DNA of 64,000 bases from Pigmentibacter sp. JX0631 (GCF_029873255.1 NZ_CP123622.1:2703001-2767000); one strand, 5' to 3'; positions 45,068 to 54,782 are shown, counted from the first letter of the stretch. Numbers and translations are program-made. Notes: generated from the sequence alone by a model not told the origin.

Positions 45068-47392
45068 ATGGGAAATGAAAATAATAAAACATTTCTTCCG
45101 TACGTTGAGCCGATGAAACCTGAAACCGATTCTCCCTTGGAAGACCCTGAGAAAATAGCGCAAAATGCATACCTTTCATTAAAAGAGAAATGCTTACAAT
45201 ATTTGGAACCTTCAGTTGAGCCCATTTTATACAAAGCTTTTCAATTTGCCCACAATTTGCATGCTGGGCAAATGCGAAAGAGTGGTGAACCCTATATTAT
45301 CCACCCGTTGGCAGTTGCTGAAATTCTATCCGAATTTAAAATGGACGAAACTTCTTTAGTTGCAGCAGTTTTGCATGATGTGGTCGAAGATACTCACGTC
45401 TCAGTTGAAGAGGTATCTAAGGAATTTGGTGAACAAGTTGCTGCGTTGGTTGAAGGTTTGACCAAATTGGCAAAAGTGCAATTTCGTTCTTCGCAAGAAA
45501 AAATGGCCGAAAACTTTCGCAAAATGATAGTCGCAATGTCTCGAGATATTCGGGTGATTATCGTTAAACTTGCGGATAGAACGCATAATATGCGGACTCT
45601 GCGCGCTTTAAGTTTAGAAAAAAGACAACGGATTGCTGAAGAAACTCTAGAAATATATGCCCCTCTTGCTGGACGCTTGGGGATGTATAAAATAAAAGCT
45701 GAATTAGAAGATTTATGTTTACGCGAATTAAAACCTTCGGTTTACTATAGCTTAATTGCAAGAGTTGCGCAGAAAAAAACCGAGCGGGACAAAATAATAG
45801 AGCAGGCTAGAGATCACTTAGACCAACGATTAAAAGAAGCGCAAATTAATGCCAAAGTTTATGGAAGAGCTAAACATTTTTATTCTATCTATCGAAAAAT
45901 GTCTGATAAACAAATTGAATTTGAAGATATCTATGATTTGTTTGCGCTGCGCGTAATAGTAAATACAGTGAATGAATGTTATGAAACATTAGGTATTATT
46001 CATAATATTTACCGCCCAGTTCCAGGTCGTTTTAAAGATTTTATTGCCATGCCAAAAGCAAACTTATACCAAAGTTTGCATACGACAATTGTTGCCGCAA
46101 AAGGTGAATTATTGGAAGTTCAAATTAGAACTGCGCAAATGCATCATATCGCTGAAAACGGGATCGCCGCACATTGGGCTTACAAAGAAAGAAAAAAAGA
46201 TCCTTCATCTGCTGGGCAAGTGAATCCAGCTGCTTTTGAAAAATTTAAGTGGTTAAAACAAATTGTAAAACATCAAAAAGAACTTTCTGATCCAGATGAA
46301 TTTTTGGAAGCAGTGAAAGTCGATTTATTTGATGAAGAAGTTTATGTGTTTTCTCCAAAAGGGGACGTCTTTGAATTGCGAAAAGGAGCAACTTGCCTAG
46401 ATTTTGCTTTTGCGATTCATACCGATCTTGGTCTTAAAACAACTGGAGCAAAAATAAATGGTAGAATTGCAACATTACGTACACGTTTACACAGTGGTGA
46501 TGTAATTGAATTATTGGTTGGAAACAAAGTTCGAGCTACTAAAGATTGGTTAAACTTTACTACTACTACAAAAGCTAGAAATAAAATCAGAGCATGGCTT
46601 AGAAGCGAAGAAAGAACCCAGGCAAAGCAATTGGGGCAAGAATTGCTTGAAGAAGAATTAACTAAAAATTCTTCGAGCTTTGAAAAACTCCAAAAAATGG
46701 GAGTCTTTCAAGAATTAAATAGATTATTTAGTGTAGGGGGATATGAAGATTTTATTCTCCAAATTGGATATGGAAAAATTGATGTAAAGCCTGCTGTGCA
46801 AAAATTATTAACTTCATTACAGCTTCCTAAAATTCAAGAGACTATACCGATTGCGACTGAACCTGTTAAAACGATGCAACAAGAGCTCCAAGAAATGCGT
46901 TCGGTACAAGAAGCAATAAAACAGCGACAAGGTAAAAACAGAGCTGGTGGTGAAGATGCAGTCAGAGTGCAGGGTATGACTGGAATTGTGGTTCGGATGG
47001 CTCGCTGTTGCGAACCCTTGCCCGGACAACCTATAGTCGGTTTTGTTTCACGCAGTCGTGGGGTTACGGTTCATGCTGCAAGTTGCCAATGGGCCTTGTC
47101 AAACGATCCTGCGCGGAGAGTCGATTGTTCTTGGAATATTGTATCTGCAACTACACACAATGTACGGGTACGAATTACAGCACACGATAAACCAGGAATT
47201 TTGGCGGCTATTACTAAGATGGTTTCTGCTTCGCATATTAATATTGCTGGGATGGAATGTTTTACTAACCCACAAAAAAGAGCTGTCATTTTATTAAAGC
47301 TAGAGCTTACTGATATTCATCAGTTAAAAGATATTCATCAAAAGATTGAGGCTGTTGATGGGGTTATTTATGTAGAAAGAACAATGGGATGA
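45068..47392 (+). CDS. Bifunctional (p)ppGpp synthetase/hydrolase (RelA/SpoT homologue)
   Basis: A 774-residue Rsh protein. The HD hydrolase domain is intact (HNLHAGQMRKSGEPYIIHP, VAAVLHDVVEDT); the synthetase domain has YGRAKHFYSIYRKM, the bifunctional-type RFKDFIAMPK (monofunctional RelA has EXDD here), NLYQSLHTTIV and ENGIAAHWAYKE. TGS (DEEVYVFSPKGDVFELRKG), a helical/zinc-finger-like region with RCCEPLPGQPIVGFVSRSRGV and a C-terminal ACT domain follow. It should set the (p)ppGpp level in starvation, perhaps as the only long Rsh. GGGAG lies 9 bases before the ATG. The stop overlaps the next gene by 4 bases. Confidence 0.94.
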   Translation: MGNENNKTFLPYVEPMKPETDSPLEDPEKIAQNAYLSLKEKCLQYLEPSVEPILYKAFQFAHNLHAGQMRKSGEPYIIHPLAVAEILSEFKMDETSLVAAVLHDVVEDTHVSVEEVSKEFGEQVAALVEGLTKLAKVQFRSSQEKMAENFRKMIVAMSRDIRVIIVKLADRTHNMRTLRALSLEKRQRIAEETLEIYAPLAGRLGMYKIKAELEDLCLRELKPSVYYSLIARVAQKKTERDKIIEQARDHLDQRLKEAQINAKVYGRAKHFYSIYRKMSDKQIEFEDIYDLFALRVIVNTVNECYETLGIIHNIYRPVPGRFKDFIAMPKANLYQSLHTTIVAAKGELLEVQIRTAQMHHIAENGIAAHWAYKERKKDPSSAGQVNPAAFEKFKWLKQIVKHQKELSDPDEFLEAVKVDLFDEEVYVFSPKGDVFELRKGATCLDFAFAIHTDLGLKTTGAKINGRIATLRTRLHSGDVIELLVGNKVRATKDWLNFTTTTKARNKIRAWLRSEERTQAKQLGQELLEEELTKNSSSFEKLQKMGVFQELNRLFSVGGYEDFILQIGYGKIDVKPAVQKLLTSLQLPKIQETIPIATEPVKTMQQELQEMRSVQEAIKQRQGKNRAGGEDAVRVQGMTGIVVRMARCCEPLPGQPIVGFVSRSRGVTVHAASCQWALSNDPARRVDCSWNIVSATTHNVRVRITAHDKPGILAAITKMVSASHINIAGMECFTNPQKRAVILLKLELTDIHQLKDIHQKIEAVDGVIYVERTMG

Positions 47393-48576
47393 ATTACCTA
47401 AAAAAATATAAGGTTCTTGGAGTTTTAATTTTTGCTGAAAGTATTGAACGCTTTGCCTATTATTTTGTTTCTTTTTTGATCCCAGCTTATATGATGTCTA
47501 ATAGTGAAAATGGCGGATTGGGGTTGACGCAAAATTTTTCAACTTTAACTTCTAGCTATTTTTCATTTGGAATTCTTCTTTTTCCATTAATATTAGCCCC
47601 TGTTATAGATAGATATTTTGGGCACTTAAAATCAGCTTTGTATGGTGGAGTTTTTTTAATTTTAGGTTACTTTACTGCATTTATTTCTGAATTCTTTTTT
47701 AATTATATGATTGTTTTAGGCTTAATTCTTTTAATGCTTGGTACTTCTTTGGTTAAACCAGCTTTTTCTGTGTTAGTAGGTAAATATGCAGGAACATCAT
47801 ATAAGTTACAAGAATTTTCATATGTGCTTTATATCATATTTGTAAGCATTTCATCAATTTTGTCTGCATATTTATCTGCAAAGTTTTTAAATGAATTATT
47901 ACAGTTTAAACCTTTATTTTTGTTTTCTTGCATATTAATGAGTTGTTATACTTTTATTTTAGCCTTTGTTTATCGCAAAGAAAAAAATGTGAAAGTAAAT
48001 TACTGTTCAGGATTTAAATTCAAGCAATCAAATAGTATCATGATCCAAAGTTTACTTTTTTGTTTACTAATAGGGGTGTCTGTCTCACTTTCTGGAAGAA
48101 TATTTACTTATCCTAATCAAATAAGTTTTTGGTTAATTTCATTCCTTTGTGTTTTCATTTTGCTTATTCTTTTTGTTGCTAAGATTAAATTGATATCTAA
48201 ACTAAAATATTACTTTATTGTTATTTTTAGTATACTAATTTTTTATGTTTTAAATAATTTATTTTTAAGAGAGTTAGGAACTATTTCTCCTTCAATTCCA
48301 AGTGTTTTTTCTGGTTTTGATATGTTGAATAATTTTTTAATTTTTCCTTTTTGTCTAGCTTTTATTTTAAGATATTCTCCGCCAAAAGCTTTAGCTACAA
48401 TGCAAGCTTTAGCATTTTTTCTGTTTAGTTTATCTACTTTACTAGTTAAAAATTTTTTGGCGCAATACACATTTGCGCCAAGTACTCAACTTATCTTTTT
48501 AGCTTTGTTAACATTAGGAATATTTTTAAGCTTTTTAAAATTGATAAATTCTGTTGCAAAACATTCATACTCCTGA
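47389..48576 (+). CDS. POT/MFS-like transporter, short
   Basis: A 395-residue membrane protein. The N-terminus IFAESIERFAYYFVSFLIPAYMM carries the 'ERF-YY' motif of proton-coupled oligopeptide transporters, and the loop APVIDRYFGHLKSAL matches their motif after helix 2. About 11-12 helices are visible, fewer than the usual 14 of bacterial POTs and shorter than 450-500 residues, so it is a reduced or divergent member. It overlaps the Rsh gene by 4 bases (ATGA), so expression is tied to it, and overlaps the convergent SDR gene by 12. Substrate unknown; peptides are plausible. Confidence 0.7.
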   Translation: MNYLKKYKVLGVLIFAESIERFAYYFVSFLIPAYMMSNSENGGLGLTQNFSTLTSSYFSFGILLFPLILAPVIDRYFGHLKSALYGGVFLILGYFTAFISEFFFNYMIVLGLILLMLGTSLVKPAFSVLVGKYAGTSYKLQEFSYVLYIIFVSISSILSAYLSAKFLNELLQFKPLFLFSCILMSCYTFILAFVYRKEKNVKVNYCSGFKFKQSNSIMIQSLLFCLLIGVSVSLSGRIFTYPNQISFWLISFLCVFILLILFVAKIKLISKLKYYFIVIFSILIFYVLNNLFLRELGTISPSIPSVFSGFDMLNNFLIFPFCLAFILRYSPPKALATMQALAFFLFSLSTLLVKNFLAQYTFAPSTQLIFLALLTLGIFLSFLKLINSVAKHSYS

Positions 48577-49281
48577 AAATAAATGCTCTAATTCTTTAGG
48601 GTTTTTTAACCAAATATTGCCATTCGTTTTCGACATGTTATCAGGAAATATATCTTCGTTTTCATTTTCTATACCTTTAAGTATGTTAATGGCAGCTTCA
48701 TGCGTAGATGTTTTATCTAACGCAAATTCTTTGGCCATGTCCGTATCTATAGGACCAGGAAAAATGGCAAATACTTTTGTACCAGTAGATTTTAATTCGG
48801 CGCGCAAAGATTGAGTTAATGACCACAATGCGGCCTTTGAGGCACTGTAACCGGCTATACTTTCCATACTTGCTAATGCTACAATAGAAAGAACATTTGC
48901 AATTGCACCTTCTTTATTTTGAGTAATACTTGGGGCAAAAGCACGAATCACATTTAAAGTTCCAAAGAAATTTGTTTGGAAATCTTTTTCAATGTCTTCA
49001 ATTTTTGCGTTAAGTGTCGAGCCAAATCCCAGAACACCTGCATTATTAATTAATATTTCAACATCTTTGATTTTCAAAGCTAAACGCTCAATTGATTCTT
49101 TTGAATTGATATTTAATTCTACTTTCTCAATGTTTTTAGCATTAAAATGACTTAATTTATCAATGTTGCGTGCGGTTGCATAAATTTTTTGCGCCCCAAA
49201 TTCTAAGGCTTGTTCCACTAATGCTCTTCCAATTCCTCTATTGGCTCCAGTAATTAGAATTGATTTACCTTTTAATTTCAT
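48565..49281 (-). CDS. Short-chain dehydrogenase/reductase
   Basis: A 238-residue classical SDR. The NAD(P)-binding GANRGIG motif, NNAG, the catalytic Ser near VLSIVALAS and YSASK are all present; FPGPIDTDMA follows as in the family. Oxidoreductase of unknown substrate. ATG 49281 is preferred to the TTG at 49287 because AGAGG lies 7 bases before it. The 3' end overlaps the convergent transporter gene by 12 bases. Confidence 0.92.
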   Translation of the reverse strand: MKLKGKSILITGANRGIGRALVEQALEFGAQKIYATARNIDKLSHFNAKNIEKVELNINSKESIERLALKIKDVEILINNAGVLGFGSTLNAKIEDIEKDFQTNFFGTLNVIRAFAPSITQNKEGAIANVLSIVALASMESIAGYSASKAALWSLTQSLRAELKSTGTKVFAIFPGPIDTDMAKEFALDKTSTHEAAINILKGIENENEDIFPDNMSKTNGNIWLKNPKELEHLFSGV

Positions 49282-49488
49282 AATCAAACCTCTTTAAATG
49301 CTTGATGTTACAGGGAAGGGAGGTTGGTAGCATACAGACTATTTTAAAAATTTTCTATTTTAGAAAAAAATGAATTCCTTCTTGCCAGAATCAAAAAAAC
49401 AAGGTAATTGAATAATTATCCAAATAATGAATAAATATTCATTATGATATTAAAAAATACAGTGAAACAACTATATAGGAAATTATAT

Positions 49489-50787
49489 ATGAACAGTAAT
49501 TCTAAAGGTAGTAATATTTGGGGAGGGAGATTTACAAAGTCTTTAGATCCTCTTGCTGTTACTTTCAATGCCTCAATTTCTTTTGATTATAAATTAGCAT
49601 ACTACGATATCTGGGGAAGCCAAATACATGCAGAAATGCTAGGAAAACAAGAAATTATAACTAAAAAAGAAGCAGAACAGTTAATATCAGGATTAGAAAA
49701 AATAAAAAATAAAGTAATGCATGGAGAAGTTATTTTTTCCAATGATCTAGAAGATATTCATATGAATATTGAAAATTTATTATTAAATGAAGTTGGAGAT
49801 GTAGCTAAAAAATTACATACAGCGCGCAGTAGGAATGATCAAGTAGCTTTAGATTTAAGACTTTATTTAAGAGCTGAAATTAAAGAAATTCTGTTACTTT
49901 TAGAGAATTCAATTAGATCTTTAAAATTTTGCCAACAAAAGTATGTGGATATTCTTTTACCAGGATATACTCACTTACAAAGAGCACAACCCATTAAATT
50001 AGAAAATTATTTTGGTGCATATATATCCATGTTTAGCAGAGATCTAACAAGATTAGAAGATTGTTTAAATCGGTTAAATTTTTGTCCTCTGGGAGCAGGT
50101 GCATTAGCAGGAACAGATCTACCAATAGATAGAGCTTATGTAGCAGAAAAACTTCAATTTAAAGGTACTATTGAAAATACAATAGATGCTGTAAGTGATC
50201 GGGATTTTGTTATGGAATTTCTTTCGGTATCAAGTATTATTATGACGCATTTATCAAGGTTTTCTGAAGACATTATAATTTGGGCTAGTGAAGAATTTTC
50301 TTTTGTGAAGTTGGATGATGCTTTTGCAACAGGATCGTCACTCATGCCGAATAAAAAAAATCCTGACATCCCAGAATTAATAAGAGGAAAGTGTGGGCGA
50401 GTATTTGGTAATTTAGTAGGAATTCTTTCTGTAATGAAGGCTTTACCTCTTGGTTATAATAAAGATTTACAAGAAGATAAAGAATCTCTGTTTGATACAG
50501 TTGATACTATAAAATCTTGTTTGCAAATATTTTCACCATTTTTAACAAGCTTGTCATTTCAAGTGGAAAATATGCAAAATGCAACAAAAAACAGTTTTAT
50601 TTGGGCGACTAAACTTTTAGAAGAACTGGTAAAAAATAAAGTTCCATTTAGAGATGCACATGAATGCATAGGAAAAATAATTTTATATTGTATAGAAAGT
50701 AACAAAAATTTTTCAACACTAAATAAAAAAGAATGTGATTTATTTTCTCCATATTTATATTCATCTATTTTAAAACTTTCTTACTAG
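49489..50787 (+). CDS. argH: Argininosuccinate lyase
   Basis: A 432-residue lyase that splits argininosuccinate into arginine and fumarate. Begins SNIWGGRFTKSLDPLA as usual; DLEDIHMNIENLL, the TARSRNDQVALDLRL block, GYTHLQRAQPI and the signature GSSLMPNKKNPDIPELIRGK are present. The C-terminus is about 25 residues shorter than in typical 455-residue enzymes. ATG 49489 is chosen (AGGA 8 bases before, family N-terminus); an in-frame ATG at 49444 adds unrelated residues. The binding protein gene follows 16 bases later. argG and other arg genes are not in the window. Confidence 0.94.
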   Translation: MNSNSKGSNIWGGRFTKSLDPLAVTFNASISFDYKLAYYDIWGSQIHAEMLGKQEIITKKEAEQLISGLEKIKNKVMHGEVIFSNDLEDIHMNIENLLLNEVGDVAKKLHTARSRNDQVALDLRLYLRAEIKEILLLLENSIRSLKFCQQKYVDILLPGYTHLQRAQPIKLENYFGAYISMFSRDLTRLEDCLNRLNFCPLGAGALAGTDLPIDRAYVAEKLQFKGTIENTIDAVSDRDFVMEFLSVSSIIMTHLSRFSEDIIIWASEEFSFVKLDDAFATGSSLMPNKKNPDIPELIRGKCGRVFGNLVGILSVMKALPLGYNKDLQEDKESLFDTVDTIKSCLQIFSPFLTSLSFQVENMQNATKNSFIWATKLLEELVKNKVPFRDAHECIGKIILYCIESNKNFSTLNKKECDLFSPYLYSSILKLSY

Positions 50788-50803
50788 TATTCTGAGGGAT
50801 AAA

Positions 50804-51586
50804 ATGAATAATTTAATTAAATTTACTCTATTCTTAATTTCAAGTGGATTTTTGATAAGTAAAGGATATGCACAAGAGCTTTCAACTTTTCAAAAAATAA
50901 AAACTGAAAGTAAATTTACAACCTGTACTGCTGGAGGATTTCCACCTTTTTCTGTCCATGGGAAAGATGGTTGGGTTGGATTTGATATTGATATGATTAA
51001 ATCGTATGCTAACTTTCTTAAAGTTAAATATGAAATAATTGATTATCATTTTGATGGTATTATTCCTGCATTAAATACAAAAAAATGTGATATGATAGTT
51101 TCAGGAATGACAATAACAGATGAACGTAAAAAATCAGTGCTCTTTAGTAATTCATACTTTAAAGACGGTATTAGTACATTAATGAAAAAAAATAATTCTG
51201 CACTTTTGAATGATTTTAGTTTTGAGAAATTGAATTCTGAAAATATTAAAATTGGAGTTCGTTTAGGTTATACAAGTGATTTTTATGTGGGAAAAAACTA
51301 TAAAAAAGCAAAAATTTTAAAATTTAATGAAACGGTAGATTTAATAAATGCATTGAAAAATAATCAAATTGATGTGATATTTACCGATACAAATAATGCA
51401 GTTAATATTTCTTCTAAGTTTAGTGATTCTTTTATTTATAAAAATACAGAAGTACAAGATGAATATTTTGGAGTTGCATTTCGTTTAAAAGATAAAGATT
51501 TGATGGAAAACTTTAATCAATTTTTATCTTCTTGGACGAAAACTAAAGAATATACAGAAATTTATGAAAAGCATTTGGTGAAATGA
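50804..51586 (+). CDS. Amino-acid ABC transporter substrate-binding protein
   Basis: A 260-residue SBP_bac_3 protein. Signal peptide ends KGYA-QE. TAGGFPPFSVHGKDGWVGFDIDMI, FDGIIPALNTKKCDMIVSGMTIT-type sequence and IKIGVRLGYTSDFYV mark the polar amino-acid receptor family. No permease or ATPase gene is next to it. Only 16 bases separate it from argH, and GAGGG precedes the ATG, so it is probably in the argH transcript; arginine or a related amino acid as ligand is inference. Confidence 0.87.
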   Translation: MNNLIKFTLFLISSGFLISKGYAQELSTFQKIKTESKFTTCTAGGFPPFSVHGKDGWVGFDIDMIKSYANFLKVKYEIIDYHFDGIIPALNTKKCDMIVSGMTITDERKKSVLFSNSYFKDGISTLMKKNNSALLNDFSFEKLNSENIKIGVRLGYTSDFYVGKNYKKAKILKFNETVDLINALKNNQIDVIFTDTNNAVNISSKFSDSFIYKNTEVQDEYFGVAFRLKDKDLMENFNQFLSSWTKTKEYTEIYEKHLVK

Positions 51587-51754
51587 AATATACTTGATGT
51601 TTATATAGAAAGGAAAATTGATTCAGAAATTATTTTTATCCCTATTTATCTCAAATGTAACATAATAAAAAAAGAATACAGTATTTACTGGATTAAAAAA
51701 AACTTGAAAAATTTATATTTTTATGTTTTGAGTTCGATAGAAGGAGACTAGAAC
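51587..51754. other. Short gap before the thioesterase gene
   Basis: 168 A+T-rich bases. A GAAGGAGA ribosome site lies ahead of the GTG at 51755; no confident promoter or terminator is visible. Confidence 0.4.
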
Positions 51755-52147
51755 GTGCAAGATTCAATTTTACTTTTTGATCAAACTATTGAGCCTAGAT
51801 GGTGTGACTTTGATATGTACAACCATCTAACTAGTTCAAAATATATTGATTTATCTATTGAAGCAAGATACACATACTTTAAAAATCAAATACATAAAAT
51901 GCCAGGAATGCAATTAGTCACGAAATCTGTTCAGGTAGACTATAAAAAACCAATTTATTTTTCTGAAAGTATAAATTTAAAATTATACTTGTTAGAACTT
52001 TCAGCAGTTTCATTTGTATTGCAAACGCAATTTTTAGTAAACAATAGTATAAATGCAATAGTAATAACAAAGCTTGTAACTATTATGGATAATAAAATTA
52101 TTAAAATTCCAGAACTTTTTATGAATAAGTTAACAGGAATAAAGTAA
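51755..52147 (+). CDS. Hotdog-fold acyl-CoA thioesterase (4HBT/YbgC-like)
   Basis: A 130-residue hotdog protein starting at GTG. The family motif is WCDFDMYNHLTSSKYIDLSIEAR, in which the Asp of the 'D-D--NH' element is the likely catalytic residue; the KSVQVDYKKPIYFSESI strand follows. Such enzymes hydrolyse acyl-CoA thioesters in the cytosol. GGAG precedes the start by 9 bases. It is convergent with the chitinase-like gene. The true substrate chain length is unknown. Confidence 0.82.
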   Translation: MQDSILLFDQTIEPRWCDFDMYNHLTSSKYIDLSIEARYTYFKNQIHKMPGMQLVTKSVQVDYKKPIYFSESINLKLYLLELSAVSFVLQTQFLVNNSINAIVITKLVTIMDNKIIKIPELFMNKLTGIK

Positions 52148-52174
52148 ATAATTAGTTCATTTAAAGCAATTTTA

Positions 52175-53218
52175 TTAATTAATATAAGAAAGATTTTGAA
52201 AGTTTGCAAAAATTTTCATGTATTCATAATTAGACTTTTGATTGTTTAAACTTGAGCAATTTATTGAGACATAATCCAGTGTACATGGCTTATCTCTTGA
52301 AACAGACCACATATGCAACCCACCTAAGTTATTTTGTTTTGCAAATATTGTTAAATTATATGCATCAGTTAAAGTAAAATTTTCAGAACGAACGTCATTT
52401 AAACCTATCATCGGTGTTAATTCAATCAGATTCCAAATCTGAGAAGCAGAAAATTTAGGATAAATTTTCTCTAAAAAAAGATATAAACTATTTGCAGCTT
52501 GAATAGCATAATTAGCCATATTTTGATCGTAATTATAGCCATAATCCATAGTCATAATATTTACTTTATATTTAATGTTTAATTTTGCAGCTAAATTTAA
52601 TAACCATTGACCATCAGCAGTGAGTCCGTCTGGCATTGTTGGTAAGGTAAAAGAAATTAAAATATTAGGATGCTCATTTTGAATTTGTTTTACTGCAAAT
52701 AGTAGCTTTGTTAAGGCAGAACGATTTGCAAGAAGTGCCCCCTCAAGATCAAAGTCAAGTCCATTTGGCAGGTAGGTTGAAATTATATTTTCATATTCTT
52801 TAGTTAAGTTATCCACAGTTGAGCAGGTTATACTTAAGTCTGTGCCACTCGCTCCTCCTAAAGAAATAAAATATTTTATTGAATTTGTTATAAGTTGATT
52901 TGTTAAATAAATACCCCATTTATTTTGTACAGATAAAGATTCCGTTCCTGCCCAAGCGGCCTTACATGAGTTTCCTACCGCCTGAATAAAAGCGAGGGTG
53001 TAAGCTTTTGTATTGGTTTGTTGAGAAATAGGCAGAAGATCTGCTGGTCGGCCTTGCGGAAAGTATTGCCAATCCGACCACACTGCGTTTACAGTGACGT
53101 CATTGTAAGGAGAAAAATAGTTATTAGCACTTATCTTTGCTTCTTGAGCAAAGGTATTTAGGGAAAATTTTAAGAAGAAAATTAAAAATAATAATTTTGC
53201 AAATAAATTTTTGGGCAT
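52175..53218 (-). CDS. Secreted GH18 chitinase-like glycosidase
   Basis: A 347-residue exported protein (signal peptide ending NTFA-QE). A GH18 TIM barrel is shown by KYFISLGGASGTDL, then GLDFDLEG with the catalytic Glu of the DxxDxDxE motif, the substrate-site segment KVNIMTMDYGYNYD and LGGLHMWSVSRDKP near the end. No carbohydrate-binding module is attached. It probably cleaves chitin or related beta-1,4-GlcNAc polymers, or peptidoglycan-like material, outside the cytosol. AGGAGACTT precedes the ATG. The SIS deaminase at 34561 would handle glucosamine phosphate downstream (inference). Confidence 0.88.
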   Translation of the reverse strand: MPKNLFAKLLFLIFFLKFSLNTFAQEAKISANNYFSPYNDVTVNAVWSDWQYFPQGRPADLLPISQQTNTKAYTLAFIQAVGNSCKAAWAGTESLSVQNKWGIYLTNQLITNSIKYFISLGGASGTDLSITCSTVDNLTKEYENIISTYLPNGLDFDLEGALLANRSALTKLLFAVKQIQNEHPNILISFTLPTMPDGLTADGQWLLNLAAKLNIKYKVNIMTMDYGYNYDQNMANYAIQAANSLYLFLEKIYPKFSASQIWNLIELTPMIGLNDVRSENFTLTDAYNLTIFAKQNNLGGLHMWSVSRDKPCTLDYVSINCSSLNNQKSNYEYMKIFANFQNLSYIN

Positions 53219-53330
53219 TATAAGTCTCCTTGATTAATTGTTCAAAGAATAATAAACAAGGAAGAAAGTAACTAAAAATGGATTGAAAAAATTATGACGT
53301 TCATTATCAATATTGCAATAGTTAAAGGAT

Positions 53331-53366
53331 ACAAAAAATGTTCCTAAAAATATTTAGGAACATTTT
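53331..53366 (-). terminator. Intrinsic terminator for the actC-like gene
   Basis: Arms 53335-53348 and 53353-53366 are perfectly complementary over 14 bases around a 4-base loop, and read on the minus strand a T-run follows. It lies 28 bases after the stop of the minus-strand gene. Confidence 0.85.
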
Positions 53367-53393
53367 AATTGCAAATAAACGAGAATATTTTTC

Positions 53394-54782
53394 TTAATGC
53401 TTAGAGTGTGGATCTGCTTGGGGCATGACAGATTTTACTTCAGCCATATTTATCATTGGCAAAAATCTAACAAACAAACAGAAGAGAAAGAAAAACAAAC
53501 CTATGGAACCGATAAACAAAGAAATATCCCAAAATGATGGAATAAAGTAACCCCAAGAGCTTGGCATAAACGTACGACTTAAAGTTGTTACTATTAGAAC
53601 AAATCTTTCAAGCCACATCCCGATATTGATTAAAATAGCAGCGACGAAAAGCCAAATAATATTATTCCGAGCTTTTTTAAACCAGAAAGTTTGCGGAATA
53701 GCGATATTCAGAATGACCATAGACCAATAAGCCCAGCCATATGGTCCAAAAATACGATTCCAGTTCCAAAAGCGTTCGTAAGGATTTCCACTATAAAACA
53801 CGGTAAAAAATTCTATAATATAAACATAAGCCATAATGATGCTAGTAAACAAAATAAATTTTGCGCAAATTTCTATGTGTCTTGCAGTTACTAAATCTTT
53901 AAAATTAAAAATGGAGCGAACCATAATTAATAGGTTTAAGCACAAACAAAATCCAGAAAAAATAGCTCCAGCAATAAAATAGGGGGGGAAAATTGTAGCA
54001 TGCCAGCCTGGTAAAATAGAAGTTGCAAAGTCTAAAGAAACGATTCCAGCAGTAGAGAAAACGGCTGGAGTTGCAATGCCTGCAAGTAAAATACACGCTC
54101 TTTCATAATTTACCCATTGGCGCGCTGAACCTGTCCAGCCTAAGGCAACGAGTCCGTAAGCAAATTTACCAATTTTCGATTTCGCATTGTCTCTTAATGT
54201 AGCAAAGTCTGGAATCATACCAACAAACCAAAAAATTACACCTATGCTTAAGTAAGTATTTACAGCAAAAACGTCCCATTCAAGCGGACTTTTAAAGTTA
54301 TTCCACATTGACATTTGGTTTGGTAAGGGAAATAGCCAATAGGCAAACCACGGACGACCAATATGTACAGCCGGAAAAATTGCTGCGGCCATTACTGCAA
54401 AAATAGTCATCCCTTCAGCTAAACGGTTTATTGATGTCCGCCATTTTTGCCGGAACAATAGGAGAATTGCTGAAATAAGTGTTCCTGCATGGGCAATTTC
54501 AATCCAAAAAACAAAGTTTGTAATATCCCACGCCCAGTCAACTCTGTTATTGTTTCCCCAGGTTCCAATTCCTTCCCAGAATAGATATGCAAGTGAAACA
54601 GTTAAAAGTCCAACACCAAGGGAAGACAATAAAAAAGCAATATGCCAGCCAGGTCCTACTTTGCGTCCTGCAAGGGGGGCAACAGTTTGAGTTACCATAT
54701 GAAAAGAAGGATCTTTTCCAGTTACAAGAGCAGGTCTTTTATCGACGGGGTCCCTGCCTTGAAGTTCAACCGAATGTTCCAT
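53394..54782 (-). CDS. actC: NrfD/ActC-type membrane subunit of a quinol oxidoreductase
   Basis: A 462-residue polytopic protein of the NrfD/PsrC family with about 10 helices. GPGWHIAFLLSSLGVG, FVFWIEIAHAGTLISAILLLFR, EWDVFAVNTYLS and MWLERFVLIVTTL match ActC of alternative complex III, the quinol-binding subunit that passes electrons toward cytochrome c oxidase. The other act genes are absent here: a strong terminator lies after it and an unrelated divergent gene before it, so it is transcribed alone. It could also be a subunit of another NrfD-type enzyme. Confidence 0.85.
   Translation of the reverse strand: MEHSVELQGRDPVDKRPALVTGKDPSFHMVTQTVAPLAGRKVGPGWHIAFLLSSLGVGLLTVSLAYLFWEGIGTWGNNNRVDWAWDITNFVFWIEIAHAGTLISAILLLFRQKWRTSINRLAEGMTIFAVMAAAIFPAVHIGRPWFAYWLFPLPNQMSMWNNFKSPLEWDVFAVNTYLSIGVIFWFVGMIPDFATLRDNAKSKIGKFAYGLVALGWTGSARQWVNYERACILLAGIATPAVFSTAGIVSLDFATSILPGWHATIFPPYFIAGAIFSGFCLCLNLLIMVRSIFNFKDLVTARHIEICAKFILFTSIIMAYVYIIEFFTVFYSGNPYERFWNWNRIFGPYGWAYWSMVILNIAIPQTFWFKKARNNIIWLFVAAILINIGMWLERFVLIVTTLSRTFMPSSWGYFIPSFWDISLFIGSIGLFFFLFCLFVRFLPMINMAEVKSVMPQADPHSKH

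Noticed and set aside
46817-47297. Several open frames within the 3' part of the (p)ppGpp synthetase gene
   Set aside because: All overlap the conserved TGS/ACT-side coding sequence and look like chance frames.
49308-49332. GG-N10-GC match before argH
   Set aside because: Only the two dinucleotides match; the surrounding TGGCA and TTGC blocks are missing.
53691-54096. Open frames within and opposite actC
   Set aside because: Shadows of a membrane protein gene; composition follows the real frame.
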